Positions 34,501-42,970 of a DNA stretch of 64,000 nucleotides are shown one piece after another (position 1 is the first letter of the stretch; the number at the start of each line of letters is the position of its first letter). The stretch covers positions 78,733-142,732 of the forward strand of contig CAYMOG010000001.1 of the NCBI GenBank assembly GCA_964392065.1. The letters are read 5' to 3'. The notes beneath the pieces are model-generated. The model worked only from the letters and a program-made list of their open reading frames with translations, ran no database searches and had not been told where the DNA came from. The translations under genes and the position numbers were made by a program. This DNA comes from JASBZA01 sp964392065 (lineage in GTDB: Bacteria > Bacillota > Clostridia > Saccharofermentanales > Fastidiosipilaceae).

Positions 34501-36096
34501 ATGCAAAAGAAATCAATACTCGCATTCTTATTAGTATTTAGTATCGTCTTAGGTGGAGGTTTTGTGGTTCCTTCCGTTTTAGCGACAGGTACCAGTTCAT
34601 CAGAAGAAGACTTTTCTACACAAGAACAGCGCGATAGACTCCAAGCGCTTAGAGATCAAGAATATGCCCTCAGTCAGAGACAAGCAGAACTTGATTTCCA
34701 GATGTCTCAAGTGAAAAGTGAAATCGACTCACTTAATCTTCAAAATCAAGAACTTAATACACAGCTTGAATCTCTTCTTGCAGAAGGTGTAATTCTTCAG
34801 AGCGAATACGATCAACTTATTGAGGAATTGGCCCAAGCGAAAAAAGTGATGGAAGAGGCAGTCGCCGCCTATGATCAAGCGAAGCTTGAAGTGGATGAGA
34901 AACAAGAAGAATACGAGTTACGTTTAGTTGCAATGTATAAACGTAGTCAACAATCGGTCTTGGAAGTTTTACTAAATTCTGATGGTATGACAGGCTTCTT
35001 TACTAACTTAGAATTACTAGGAGTAATTGGGCGCTCTGATCAACAAATTCTCGAGGAACTAACCCTTGCTAGAGAAACTGCAGAGCACAAAAAAACACTA
35101 GCGGAAGAATCTAAGAAAGCCTATGAAGAATTTGTAGCGCTTAAAGAAAAAGAAATTCAGATGTTGGCAGAAGGTGTACGACTCAAGGAAATTGATATTG
35201 AAGAATTACAAGCCAATATTATGAATCGTAGTGCCGTATATGATAATTTGAATAATGACTATAGCCAAGCAGCCTCTGAGATTGAGGGTATAAACAACGA
35301 GACAAGTCAAATTTATAATCAAATTGAAGCACAACGTGTTGCTACCCAGGCTGCTAGAGCAGAAGCTACCAGAGCGGCTACGGCAACACGTGCAGCAGAA
35401 GCAACTAGAGCGGCTGAATATCAACGTGCTCAAGAAGCAACAAGACGGGCAGAGAGTGAACGCCAAGCGGCCCGCTTAGCTACCCAAAGTGCCGAAAGAG
35501 AACGTGAACAATTTCGTCAAGCGACTATTTCTGCACAAAAAGAAATGGAACGTTTAGCCGATGCTACGCGCGCTGCAGAAGCTGCCCGTAAAGCAACTTC
35601 CGCAGCCCAAAATCAAGCACAGGAAAATCAAGCGCCAATCCAATCCTCAAACAGTGTACATAATTCTGGATTTGTGCACCCAGCACCTGGTAATAGAAGA
35701 ACCTCAAGTAAGTTCGGTTATCGTATGGATCCACTGATTCCAGGACGTTTAGATAATCATACCGGATTAGATATTCCAGGTTGGTTTAATGATCCTATAG
35801 TATCTGTGATGAGTGGTACGGTTATTACCGCTTCTAATCCATATCCTGGCCAGAGTTATGGTGGATGGAGCTATGGAAATTATGTAGTCGTTCAACATGA
35901 TAATGGTACGAGGACACTCTATGCACACTTGAAAACGATCAATGTTCATGTAGGACAGAGGGTAAGCCAGGGACAACGTATTGGGGGTATGGGATCTACT
36001 GGAAAATCTACAGGATGTCACTTGCATTTCGAAGTACAAATTCCTAATGCAGGGGGAGGATACACACGGGTTAATCCTTATCCCTATATTTACTAG
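34501..36096 (+). CDS. EnvC-like coiled-coil M23 metallopeptidase
   Basis: 531 aa, exported. A Sec signal peptide (KKSILAFLLVFSIVLGGG, likely cut after VLA-T near residue 28) is followed by long coiled coils (about 35-260), an Ala/Arg/Glu-rich repeat region with ATRAAE units (about 275-375), and a C-terminal LytM/M23 domain. All zinc ligands are present: His420 and Asp424 (HTGLD) and His507-x-His509 (HLH). It is therefore probably an active endopeptidase, unlike E. coli EnvC whose LytM domain is degenerate. It lies 8 bases after ftsX, so it is the likely FtsEX-controlled wall hydrolase. Confidence 0.93.
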   Translation: MQKKSILAFLLVFSIVLGGGFVVPSVLATGTSSSEEDFSTQEQRDRLQALRDQEYALSQRQAELDFQMSQVKSEIDSLNLQNQELNTQLESLLAEGVILQSEYDQLIEELAQAKKVMEEAVAAYDQAKLEVDEKQEEYELRLVAMYKRSQQSVLEVLLNSDGMTGFFTNLELLGVIGRSDQQILEELTLARETAEHKKTLAEESKKAYEEFVALKEKEIQMLAEGVRLKEIDIEELQANIMNRSAVYDNLNNDYSQAASEIEGINNETSQIYNQIEAQRVATQAARAEATRAATATRAAEATRAAEYQRAQEATRRAESERQAARLATQSAEREREQFRQATISAQKEMERLADATRAAEAARKATSAAQNQAQENQAPIQSSNSVHNSGFVHPAPGNRRTSSKFGYRMDPLIPGRLDNHTGLDIPGWFNDPIVSVMSGTVITASNPYPGQSYGGWSYGNYVVVQHDNGTRTLYAHLKTINVHVGQRVSQGQRIGGMGSTGKSTGCHLHFEVQIPNAGGGYTRVNPYPYIY

Positions 36097-36126
36097 AGTT
36101 TATAAAAAATTGAATTATAGGAAACT

Positions 36127-36162
36127 TCTGTCGTTATGCTGAGCATGACGGCAGATTTTTTT
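36127..36162 (+). terminator. Intrinsic terminator after the M23 peptidase gene
   Basis: A 13-bp stem (TCTGTCGTTATGC with GCATGACGGCAGA, two wobbles), 3-base loop and seven T residues. The S41 peptidase downstream therefore probably has its own promoter or relies on read-through. Confidence 0.9.
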
Positions 36163-36242
36163 CTAAGAATGCTTTATTATAGTAGTCATTAAATCATCAG
36201 CATTTTATTTCGCTATTGTGATAGTTAGAGAAAGGTTTAAAT

Positions 36243-37649
36243 ATGAATCAAAATAATAATACACCTGAATGGCAACATAGAAGCCGTATTCCTCAACAAA
36301 ATGGGAATTCTCCCCCAACGGGTAGGCCTATGCCAGGGAGTTTATATAATAATAGACAGAAGAAGTCTTCACTGTTTCCGGTTTTATTAAGTGTTTTTCT
36401 GACTTTTGTTATCACGACAGGACTCGTTTGGGGCTTGTCGATTCAGGGGTTTTTGCCAGGCACTGAACAGAATATAAGTAGAAGAGACTTGCCATCTGGT
36501 TATGAAGTTGGCGACTTCGGACTTAGCATTCATACAAATGATCCTCAAGCAAAAGCAGCTGCGGAGAAGCTCGCAGAAGCGGTAAAAGCTTTGGAGGATA
36601 ATTATTTTAAAGTTCTAAGCCCTGCAGAAATTCTTGAGGCATTGACTATAGGTATGTCCAATTCTATGGAGAGCAAGTACACCTACTATATGAGTAGAGA
36701 AGAAGTACAACAATTCATGGAATCTATGAGTGGAAACTATTCAGGTATCGGCGCCACAGTTAGTAAAGATGAGAATACGGGTACTTTTGTTATCGTAACC
36801 GTTATGGAAAATGGACCCGCTTTCGAAGCAGGTCTCCAAGCACAAGATGTTGTATTAGAAGTAGATGGCAAGTCAACAAGTAATTTTTCATCACCAACAG
36901 AACTAGCTAATAATGTTAAAGGTGAGGAAGGTACAAGGGTTGTCTTAACAATTGAAAGAGATGGAGAGCAACTAGAAGTCCCTATAGTCCGTGGCCGTGT
37001 CCAGGTAGAGACGATACACACAAGAATGCTTACGGATTCAATAGGTTACATGCAGATTACAGAATTTGCTACGAATCTACCCGAGCAGTTTGAAGCGGGA
37101 ATGAACACATTGTTGAATGGAGGCGCTGAACATATTGTTTTCGATTTAAGAGGAAACCCTGGTGGAAGTGCGGATGCTGTGGTGAAGGTTCTTGATAGTC
37201 TTCTTCCTGAGAAGCTCATCGCACAAGTAAGAGGAAGAGAAGCAGGACAATCCCATCAAGAGACGTGGTCATCTGATGCGGAAATGATGGTACCAGAATC
37301 TATGCGCTATGCTATTTTACTAAATGGCGGTTCCGCTTCAGCAGCGGAGTTATTTAGTGGTGTGCTACAAGATCATGGTAAAGCGGTTTTAATTGGTGAA
37401 ACAACCTATGGAAAAGGATCCGGAACAATACTCCATAAGCTTCAAGACGGTTCTGCAATAAATATAACAATCTTCAATTATTTCTTACCTAGTGGGAGAC
37501 TTATCGAAGAAAGTGGTCTTGATCCCGATATCCCTGCTGAACCCATTGCAGCGGAGTATCGCGCAATACCCTATAATAAATTGGAGCCAGATCAAGATGA
37601 TGCCTTGCAAAAAGCATTAGATCATCTAGAAGGTAATAGTGGTGCATAA
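36243..37649 (+). CDS. S41-family C-terminal processing peptidase
   Basis: 468 aa. A Pro/Asn-rich cytosolic N-terminus of about 40 residues, one membrane segment (about 42-62), a helical region, a PDZ domain (about 160-245, with VMENGPAFEAGLQAQDVVLEVDG-type ligand loop) and the S41 catalytic domain. NGGSASAAELFSG holds the Ser and YGKGSGT the Lys of the dyad. Such Ctp proteases cut exported proteins at their C-termini. Neighbouring ftsEX and an M23 peptidase suggest wall or division substrates, by inference. AAAGG precedes the ATG. Confidence 0.94.
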   Translation: MNQNNNTPEWQHRSRIPQQNGNSPPTGRPMPGSLYNNRQKKSSLFPVLLSVFLTFVITTGLVWGLSIQGFLPGTEQNISRRDLPSGYEVGDFGLSIHTNDPQAKAAAEKLAEAVKALEDNYFKVLSPAEILEALTIGMSNSMESKYTYYMSREEVQQFMESMSGNYSGIGATVSKDENTGTFVIVTVMENGPAFEAGLQAQDVVLEVDGKSTSNFSSPTELANNVKGEEGTRVVLTIERDGEQLEVPIVRGRVQVETIHTRMLTDSIGYMQITEFATNLPEQFEAGMNTLLNGGAEHIVFDLRGNPGGSADAVVKVLDSLLPEKLIAQVRGREAGQSHQETWSSDAEMMVPESMRYAILLNGGSASAAELFSGVLQDHGKAVLIGETTYGKGSGTILHKLQDGSAINITIFNYFLPSGRLIEESGLDPDIPAEPIAAEYRAIPYNKLEPDQDDALQKALDHLEGNSGA

Positions 37650-37651
37650 TT

Positions 37652-38437
37652 ATGAAACAATATAATGCTTTGGCCAACGTATATGATCGTTTTCAGGGAA
37701 ATATAAATTTTTCATCATGGGCGAAATTCCTTCAGGATATTTATGAAAAATATGCTGGAGAAGCGTGTTTGGAAAACCCTGGTATGGCTGCTAGGTCTCT
37801 TGCTGTGGATTTAGGCTGTGGAAGTGGGAAACTCGCCATTCAACTTGCCGATATGGGTTGGCATGTGGTGGCCGTAGATGCTGCCGACGAGATGTTAGAA
37901 GTGGCTGCTTACCATGCTCAGGAACACTTCGGTGAGAAGGAAATGCCTATTTATTTCTTCCAAGAGGATATAACAGATTTAGATTTACCTATGACCGTGA
38001 ATCTCGCTTATACAAGCTTGGATACAATAAATCATATTGAAGCTTCAGCGCTTGAGGGCATGTTTAAACAATTGAAAAAAACTATGAAACCTGGGGCAGT
38101 ATTATGTTTTGACTTGTTACAATGGTCATACATGGAAAAGGCATTCCATGAGGAAGTGTATTATGACGTAACAGATGAGTATGCTGTTTTGTGGCAGAAT
38201 AACTTGTCCATGGAGAAACAAGAAAACTTAGCGTCGATTTCTGTTTTCGTTTTGCAAGATAATGGTTTCTATACAAGAGAAGATATTGAGATTGTAGAAT
38301 ACTACCATAATCCCGCAGCTATTATGAGCATTTTAGAGGATATAGGTTTTCGAGTGGAAGAAATTCAACTAGCTGAAGAGTACTATACAGACTTACAAGG
38401 ACAAAATCGGCATTTTATCGTTGCCGTAAAGGATTAG
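37652..38437 (+). CDS. Class I SAM-dependent methyltransferase
   Basis: 261 aa. Motif I is VDLGCGSGKLA near residue 52, followed by the acidic end of strand 2 (VVAVDAADEML) and a motif II-like QEDITDLDL. The N-terminal YNALANVYDRF is common in this uncharacterised Firmicutes group. Only two bases separate it from the S41 peptidase stop and three bases from hslO, so it belongs to the same transcript. Substrate unknown. Confidence 0.88.
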   Translation: MKQYNALANVYDRFQGNINFSSWAKFLQDIYEKYAGEACLENPGMAARSLAVDLGCGSGKLAIQLADMGWHVVAVDAADEMLEVAAYHAQEHFGEKEMPIYFFQEDITDLDLPMTVNLAYTSLDTINHIEASALEGMFKQLKKTMKPGAVLCFDLLQWSYMEKAFHEEVYYDVTDEYAVLWQNNLSMEKQENLASISVFVLQDNGFYTREDIEIVEYYHNPAAIMSILEDIGFRVEEIQLAEEYYTDLQGQNRHFIVAVKD

Positions 38438-38440
38438 ACC

Positions 38441-39379
38441 ATGCAAATAGATTTAAATTTACAAGAAAAAGGTGATCATTTAGTTCGGGCTTTGGCACTA
38501 GATGGTTATGTGCGTTTGACGGCTTTACGCTCCACTCAAACGGTTGAAGCGGCAAGAGCTGCTCATGACCTAAGCCCATTATCTACAGTCGCTCTCGGAC
38601 GATTTATGGGAGGTTTACAACTTCTCTCTATGGATCTAAAAAATGAAGAGGATAGTATAACAGGAACGATCAAAAGCGATGGAGACCTAAGAGGCATGAC
38701 GGCTGTAGTGAAACAAAATGCCGATATTAAAGGTTATACTATAAATACTAAGGTGCCGAGCTATTACAAGGAAGGCAAAGAATCAAAATTTGATGTACAC
38801 AGGGCAGTGGGAAATGGTGTACTTACTATTGTTCGAGAACAAGCAGGCGCTAAACCCTATAGTGGTTCTACTAACTTGATCTCAGGAGAAATAGCGGAAG
38901 ACTTTACTTACTATATGGCGGTCTCAGAGCAAATTCCTACTGTAATGGGTTTAGGCGTTCTTGTGGATGCGCATGGTGTTAAACATGCAGGTGGGTACTT
39001 AGTCCAGCTTCTCCCAGGAGCAAGTGATGAGGTGATTACTTATCTGGAAAATCGTATAGCAGGGTTTCCAGATGTTACCTATCTCATGGAAGAAGGTTTT
39101 TCGCCAGCACAAATTCTAGACCTTCTAATGGGGGATCCAGATATTCAGTATTTAGAAACAAAATCTACAAGATTTTCTTGTGATTGTAACCATGAACGTA
39201 TCCTAAGTATTGTGCATTCCTTAAGTATGAAGGATATTAATGAATTACGAGAAGAAGGTAATGGGGTAGACATTGTTTGTGAATTTTGCAATACCACCCA
39301 TCATGTGCGTAATGAGGAACTGGATGAAATTGTACTAACTAGAGCACAAGGAATTCAATTTACAGAAATTGAAGAGTAG
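38441..39379 (+). CDS. hslO: Redox-regulated chaperone Hsp33
   Basis: 312 aa, somewhat longer than the usual 290. The C-terminal zinc switch is complete: CxC (SCDC) about residue 247 and CxxC (CEFC) about residue 280. In reduced cells these four Cys bind zinc; peroxide stress plus heat releases it and activates the holdase. N-terminal domain begins with LVRALALDGYVRLTA, typical of the family. It is the last gene of this operon. A weak hairpin (CGTGAA/TTCACG at 39395-39412) follows the stop. Confidence 0.96.
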   Translation: MQIDLNLQEKGDHLVRALALDGYVRLTALRSTQTVEAARAAHDLSPLSTVALGRFMGGLQLLSMDLKNEEDSITGTIKSDGDLRGMTAVVKQNADIKGYTINTKVPSYYKEGKESKFDVHRAVGNGVLTIVREQAGAKPYSGSTNLISGEIAEDFTYYMAVSEQIPTVMGLGVLVDAHGVKHAGGYLVQLLPGASDEVITYLENRIAGFPDVTYLMEEGFSPAQILDLLMGDPDIQYLETKSTRFSCDCNHERILSIVHSLSMKDINELREEGNGVDIVCEFCNTTHHVRNEELDEIVLTRAQGIQFTEIEE

Positions 39380-39508
39380 CGCTATGAAAAGTATCGTGAA
39401 ATTCACTTCACGTTTGGCAACGCATTCTTATAAAATGGACTAAATTTCAGAAATTTCTGAGTTTTTAGAGAAAAAGTGAAAAAATATATTTAGAATTGCA
39501 AAAATCCC

Positions 39509-39537
39509 TTGATTTCTTTTGTATTATCCTTTACAAT
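39509..39537 (+). promoter_or_regulatory. Main promoter of the S10-spc-alpha operon
   Basis: TTGATT (39509-39514), a 17-bp spacer and TACAAT (39532-39537). A long leader of about 255 nt separates the expected transcription start from the rpsJ ATG. Confidence 0.75.
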
Positions 39538-39539
39538 GC

Positions 39540-39797
39540 TTGAGCATGTGCCAAAAAAGTACATGCAGAAGTCAGAGATTGCCGCATATACGGCTGCGTT
39601 GTATAGGCGGGTAACTTTGATGGATAAGTCATCCAGAGAGATGACAGCAGGTATAACCTGAGAGGCAGTGTAGGCCATAGGCCAACATGAACCCGAAACA
39701 GCTCATTAGGAAGTTGGAGTCGGGTTTTATGATGGCAAAGGAAGAAACGCCCGGATGAGTAGTTACCTGTAGCAGCAAAATTAGGAGGAAGTAAGAA
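39540..39797 (+). ncRNA. Structured 5' leader of rpsJ operon, candidate ribosomal-protein leader
   Basis: No coding frame, but a row of hairpins: GCATGT/ACATGC (from 39544), GCCG/CGGC (39581-39594), TGGAT/ATCCA (39621-39635), CAGGT-ATA-ACCTG (39648-39660), GGCC-ATA-GGCC (39673-39683) and AACCCGA/TCGGGTT (39690-39726), the last followed by TTTTA like a weak terminator. TACCTG at 39764-39769 could pair with CAGGTA at 39648-39653, an alternative fold. Leaders of S10 operons in other bacteria bind L4 for feedback control; whether this one does is unknown. AGGAGG for rpsJ is at its end. Confidence 0.55.
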
Positions 39798-40109
39798 ATG
39801 GCAAGTAATCAAAAGATTAGAATCAGACTAAAAGCTTATGACCATCAAGTATTAGATGGTTCAGCAGAAAGAATTGTAGAAACAGCGAAGAGAACAGGCG
39901 CCAGTGTATCTGGTCCAATCCCTCTACCAACCGATAAGGAAATCGTTACGATTCTACGTTCTCCTCATAAGCATAAGGATTCTCGTGAACAGTTTGAGAT
40001 GAGAACGCATAAACGTCTGATTGATATCTTGGCACCAAACCAGAAGACTGTTGAAGCACTAATGCGTTTAGATATGCCAGCTGGTGTGAACATCGAGATT
40101 AAGCTGTAA
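39798..40109 (+). CDS. rpsJ: 30S ribosomal protein S10
   Basis: 103 aa, full length and colinear with the family (starts with KIRIRLKAYDHQVLD, ends NIEIKL). Sits in the head of the 30S subunit and, with NusB, takes part in antitermination. First gene of the superoperon, after TTAGGAGG. No fusA or tuf gene lies upstream, so the str operon is elsewhere. Confidence 0.99.
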   Translation: MASNQKIRIRLKAYDHQVLDGSAERIVETAKRTGASVSGPIPLPTDKEIVTILRSPHKHKDSREQFEMRTHKRLIDILAPNQKTVEALMRLDMPAGVNIEIKL

Positions 40110-40150
40110 ACCGTCGTAGACGGTGGTCAATGTTCACCATAGTAGTGAAC
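40110..40150 (+). other. Twin hairpins between rpsJ and rplC
   Basis: ACCGTC-GTA-GACGGT (40110-40124) and GTTCAC/GTGAAC (40132-40150) fill the 65-base gap. No T tract follows, so they are not terminators; RNA processing or mRNA stability is possible. Confidence 0.45.
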
Positions 40151-40174
40151 CAATAACCAGGAGGAAATAAGATT

Positions 40175-40825
40175 ATGGAAAAATTCATGATAGGCAAGAA
40201 AGCGGGTATGACACAGATCTTTGATGCGTCAGGTAAAGCAGTTCCTGTAACCGTTATCGATTGTGGCCCCTTGACTGTCGTTCAGAAGAAAAACGAAGAA
40301 ACCGATAAGTACAATGCTGTACAGGTTGCTTATGACGAAGTATCTGAGAATAAGCTCAATAAACCTAAGCTAGGTGTATTCAAGAAAGCAGAGACTAAAT
40401 CTTTCCGTAGCGTGAGTGAATTCCGTGTGGAAGATGTTGATGCTTTTGATCTGGGTCAAGAGTTGAATGTTGCGGATATGTTTGCAGTAGGAGACGTAGT
40501 TGACGTTAGAGGTAAATCTAAAGGTAAAGGCTATGCGGGTAACGTAAAACGCCATAACCAAAAAGGTGGACACGAAGGCCATGGTTCTAAATACCACAGA
40601 GAAGTAGGTTCCATGGGTTCATCGGCAACACCCGCTCGTGTTCGCAAAGGTAAAAAAATGCCTGGTCAACTAGGTAATAAGATGGTAACTATAATGAATC
40701 TTGATGTTGCTTTTGTTGATGGTGAGCGTAATATTATTGCGGTTAAAGGTGCCATTCCAGGATCAAACGGAACAGTAGTTACGATTACGGATTCGGTAAA
40801 AGTAAGCAAAAGGGTTGAAGCGTAA
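40175..40825 (+). CDS. rplC: 50S ribosomal protein L3
   Basis: 216 aa. Starts IGKKAGMTQIFD, with the conserved GKGYAGNVKRH and KMPGQLGN loop that reaches toward the peptidyl-transferase centre. Early assembly protein. Follows rpsJ after 65 bases and is preceded by AGGAGG. Confidence 0.99.
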   Translation: MEKFMIGKKAGMTQIFDASGKAVPVTVIDCGPLTVVQKKNEETDKYNAVQVAYDEVSENKLNKPKLGVFKKAETKSFRSVSEFRVEDVDAFDLGQELNVADMFAVGDVVDVRGKSKGKGYAGNVKRHNQKGGHEGHGSKYHREVGSMGSSATPARVRKGKKMPGQLGNKMVTIMNLDVAFVDGERNIIAVKGAIPGSNGTVVTITDSVKVSKRVEA

Positions 40826-40836
40826 GGAGGAGCGAA

Positions 40837-41460
40837 ATGGCTAAAGTTGATTTATACAACGTAGAGGGCAAGGTCGTAGGCGATTACGAATTGCAGGACT
40901 CCATCTTTGGGATTGAACCTAACGAGCATGTAGTCTTACAAGTCGTAAATGCACAGCTTGCTAATCGCCGTCAGGGCACTGCGAAAACAAAGGTAAGAAG
41001 TGAAGTAAGAGGTGGTGGACGTAAACCTTGGCGCCAAAAAGGCACAGGTAGAGCACGTCATGGTTCCACAAGATCCCCAATTTGGGTTGGTGGTGGTGTG
41101 ACCTTTGGTCCTACTCCTAGACTTTACAAGAAGAGTGTTAATAAGAAGGTTCGTCGTCTTGCGATGAAGTCTGTTCTTAGTGCTAAACTTGCAAATAAGA
41201 AGTTATTTGTACTAGATACATTGAAATTCGAGACACCTAAAACACGTGAATTTGTACAAGTTCTTAAGAATCTCGAGATTGTTGATTCTGTCTTATTTGT
41301 AGTGGGTGAAGATAAGAATAATGTTTTATTATCAGCGAGAAACATCCCAAATGTTCATATCGCTCAATATAATACAATTAATGTCTATGATATTTTGAAA
41401 AATGATTCCTTTGTCATGACGAAGGAAGCTGCAGATAAAATTCAGGAGGTTTTCGCGTAA
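40837..41460 (+). CDS. rplD: 50S ribosomal protein L4
   Basis: 207 aa. The extended loop RGGGRKPWRQKGTGRARHG, which lines the exit tunnel and is a site of macrolide resistance changes, is intact. L4 is the autoregulator of the S10 operon in enterobacteria, so it is a candidate ligand of the leader at 39540-39797. AAGGAGG precedes the ATG; its stop overlaps the rplW start by one base. Confidence 0.99.
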   Translation: MAKVDLYNVEGKVVGDYELQDSIFGIEPNEHVVLQVVNAQLANRRQGTAKTKVRSEVRGGGRKPWRQKGTGRARHGSTRSPIWVGGGVTFGPTPRLYKKSVNKKVRRLAMKSVLSAKLANKKLFVLDTLKFETPKTREFVQVLKNLEIVDSVLFVVGEDKNNVLLSARNIPNVHIAQYNTINVYDILKNDSFVMTKEAADKIQEVFA

Positions 41461-41813
41461 TGAAAAGAGCAGAAGAAATTATCATTAAGCCGATCATTAC
41501 TGAGCATTCTACAGATGGATTAGCAGACGGATTGTACACATTCCAAGTTGCTAAAGGTGCTACTAAGCCTGAAATTCGTCGTGCAGTGGAAGAGTTATTC
41601 GGTGTAAAGGTAATACGAGTAAATACTATGAACGTTAGTGGTAAACACAAACGTATGGGCTATACAAGTGGTAAGACATCCGCTTGGAAGAAAGCCGTCG
41701 TTCAAATTGACTTGGATCCTCAAGATACAGTGTATTTAACTGAGGGTGGCAAGGAGAAAAAATTAGAACGCAAATACAATACTGTTATTGAAGAGCTAGG
41801 CTTTGGCCAATAG
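41460..41813 (+). CDS. rplW: 50S ribosomal protein L23
   Basis: 117 aa, slightly longer than the common 95-100 because of an acidic-basic C-terminal tail. EEIIIKPIITEHST and the KVIRVNTMNVSGKHKR loop are typical. L23 stands at the tunnel exit and docks trigger factor and SRP. TAATG overlap with rplD indicates coupled translation. Confidence 0.98.
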   Translation: MKRAEEIIIKPIITEHSTDGLADGLYTFQVAKGATKPEIRRAVEELFGVKVIRVNTMNVSGKHKRMGYTSGKTSAWKKAVVQIDLDPQDTVYLTEGGKEKKLERKYNTVIEELGFGQ

Positions 41814-41837
41814 TGAGTAGAAAGAAGGAGAGATAAC

Positions 41838-42677
41838 ATGCCAGTAAAAAATTATAAACCTACATCTCCCGCTAGAAGACTGATGTCAGTTGCTGACTAC
41901 TCAGGCTTGACGAAGAAGGCGCCAGAGAAAAAACTCTTGGCTCCCCGTAAGAAAACAGCCGGTAGAAATAGCTATGGCAGAATTACGGTTCGTCATATTG
42001 GCGGAGGTAATAAGCGTAAGATTCGTACAATTGACTGGAAGAGAAAAGACAAAGATGGTATTCCAGCACGAGTAGAAGCTCTTGAGTATGATCCGAATCG
42101 TACCGCACATCTTGCCTTGTTGCTCTATGCAGATGGTGAGAGACGCTATATCTTAGCACCAGAAGGTGTAAAAGTAGGCGACACGCTGATGAGCGGTGAG
42201 GAAGCAGAAATTAAAGTGGGTAATACAAAAACGCTTGCCCAATTACCTGTAGGTTCAGTTATTCATAATATTGAACTAAAACCCGGACATGGTGCTCAGA
42301 TGGTAAAGTCTGCAGGTGCTAGTGCACAATTAACAGCCAAGGAAGGCAAATATGGTCTTATTAGACTACCTTCTGGTGAAGTGCGTATGGTATTACTAAA
42401 CTGCCGCGCTACGCTAGGTTCTGTTGGGAACAGAGAGCATGAGAATATCCGTGTAGGTAAAGCCGGTAAATCTCGTCACAAGGGAATCCGACCAACTGTT
42501 CGTGGTGTCGTTATGAACCCAGTTGATCACCCTCACGGTGGTGGTGAAGGTAAGTCACCAATAGGTCGTCCTTCTCCTGTAACGCCATGGGGTAAGAAGA
42601 CTCTTGGTAAGAAGACTCGTAAGAAGAATAAGAAATCAAATATGTACATTGTAAGCAGAAGAAAGCAAGGGAGGTAG
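41838..42677 (+). CDS. rplB: 50S ribosomal protein L2
   Basis: 279 aa, full length. Contains GRNSYGRITVRHIGGG and near the C-terminus NPVDHPHGGGEGKSPIGR, whose conserved His lies close to the peptidyl-transferase centre. Essential for subunit joining. GGAGAG precedes the ATG; rpsS follows after three bases. Confidence 0.99.
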   Translation: MPVKNYKPTSPARRLMSVADYSGLTKKAPEKKLLAPRKKTAGRNSYGRITVRHIGGGNKRKIRTIDWKRKDKDGIPARVEALEYDPNRTAHLALLLYADGERRYILAPEGVKVGDTLMSGEEAEIKVGNTKTLAQLPVGSVIHNIELKPGHGAQMVKSAGASAQLTAKEGKYGLIRLPSGEVRMVLLNCRATLGSVGNREHENIRVGKAGKSRHKGIRPTVRGVVMNPVDHPHGGGEGKSPIGRPSPVTPWGKKTLGKKTRKKNKKSNMYIVSRRKQGR

Positions 42678-42680
42678 GAT

Positions 42681-42953
42681 ATGAGTCGTTCAACTAAAAA
42701 AGGATTTTTTGTTGAAGAATCCCTCATGAATAAAATTGAGGCTATGAATGCCAATAATGAGAAGAAGGTCGTTAAGACTTGGTCTAGATCGTCTACTATC
42801 TTCCCAGAATTCGTAGGACATACAATTGCAGTTCATGATGGTAGAAAACATGTTCCTGTTTATATTACAGAGGATATGGTCGGACATAAGCTGGGTGAAT
42901 TTGCCTTGACAAGAACCTACCGCGGACATACACGTGCCGACGGTAAAGCATAA
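42681..42953 (+). CDS. rpsS: 30S ribosomal protein S19
   Basis: 90 aa. Begins with SRSTKKGFFV, contains TWSRSSTIFPEFVGHTIAVHDG and LGEFALTRTYRGH. Binds 16S rRNA in the head with S13. AGGGAGG binding site lies inside the rplB end. Confidence 0.99.
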   Translation: MSRSTKKGFFVEESLMNKIEAMNANNEKKVVKTWSRSSTIFPEFVGHTIAVHDGRKHVPVYITEDMVGHKLGEFALTRTYRGHTRADGKA

Positions 42954-42970
42954 GGAAGGGGGATAAGATT

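Noticed and set aside
35340..35620. Repetitive stretch resembling a tandem repeat array
   Set aside because: The repeats are coding (ATRAAE-type units in the M23 peptidase), degenerate and without spacers, so neither CRISPR nor an intergenic repeat.
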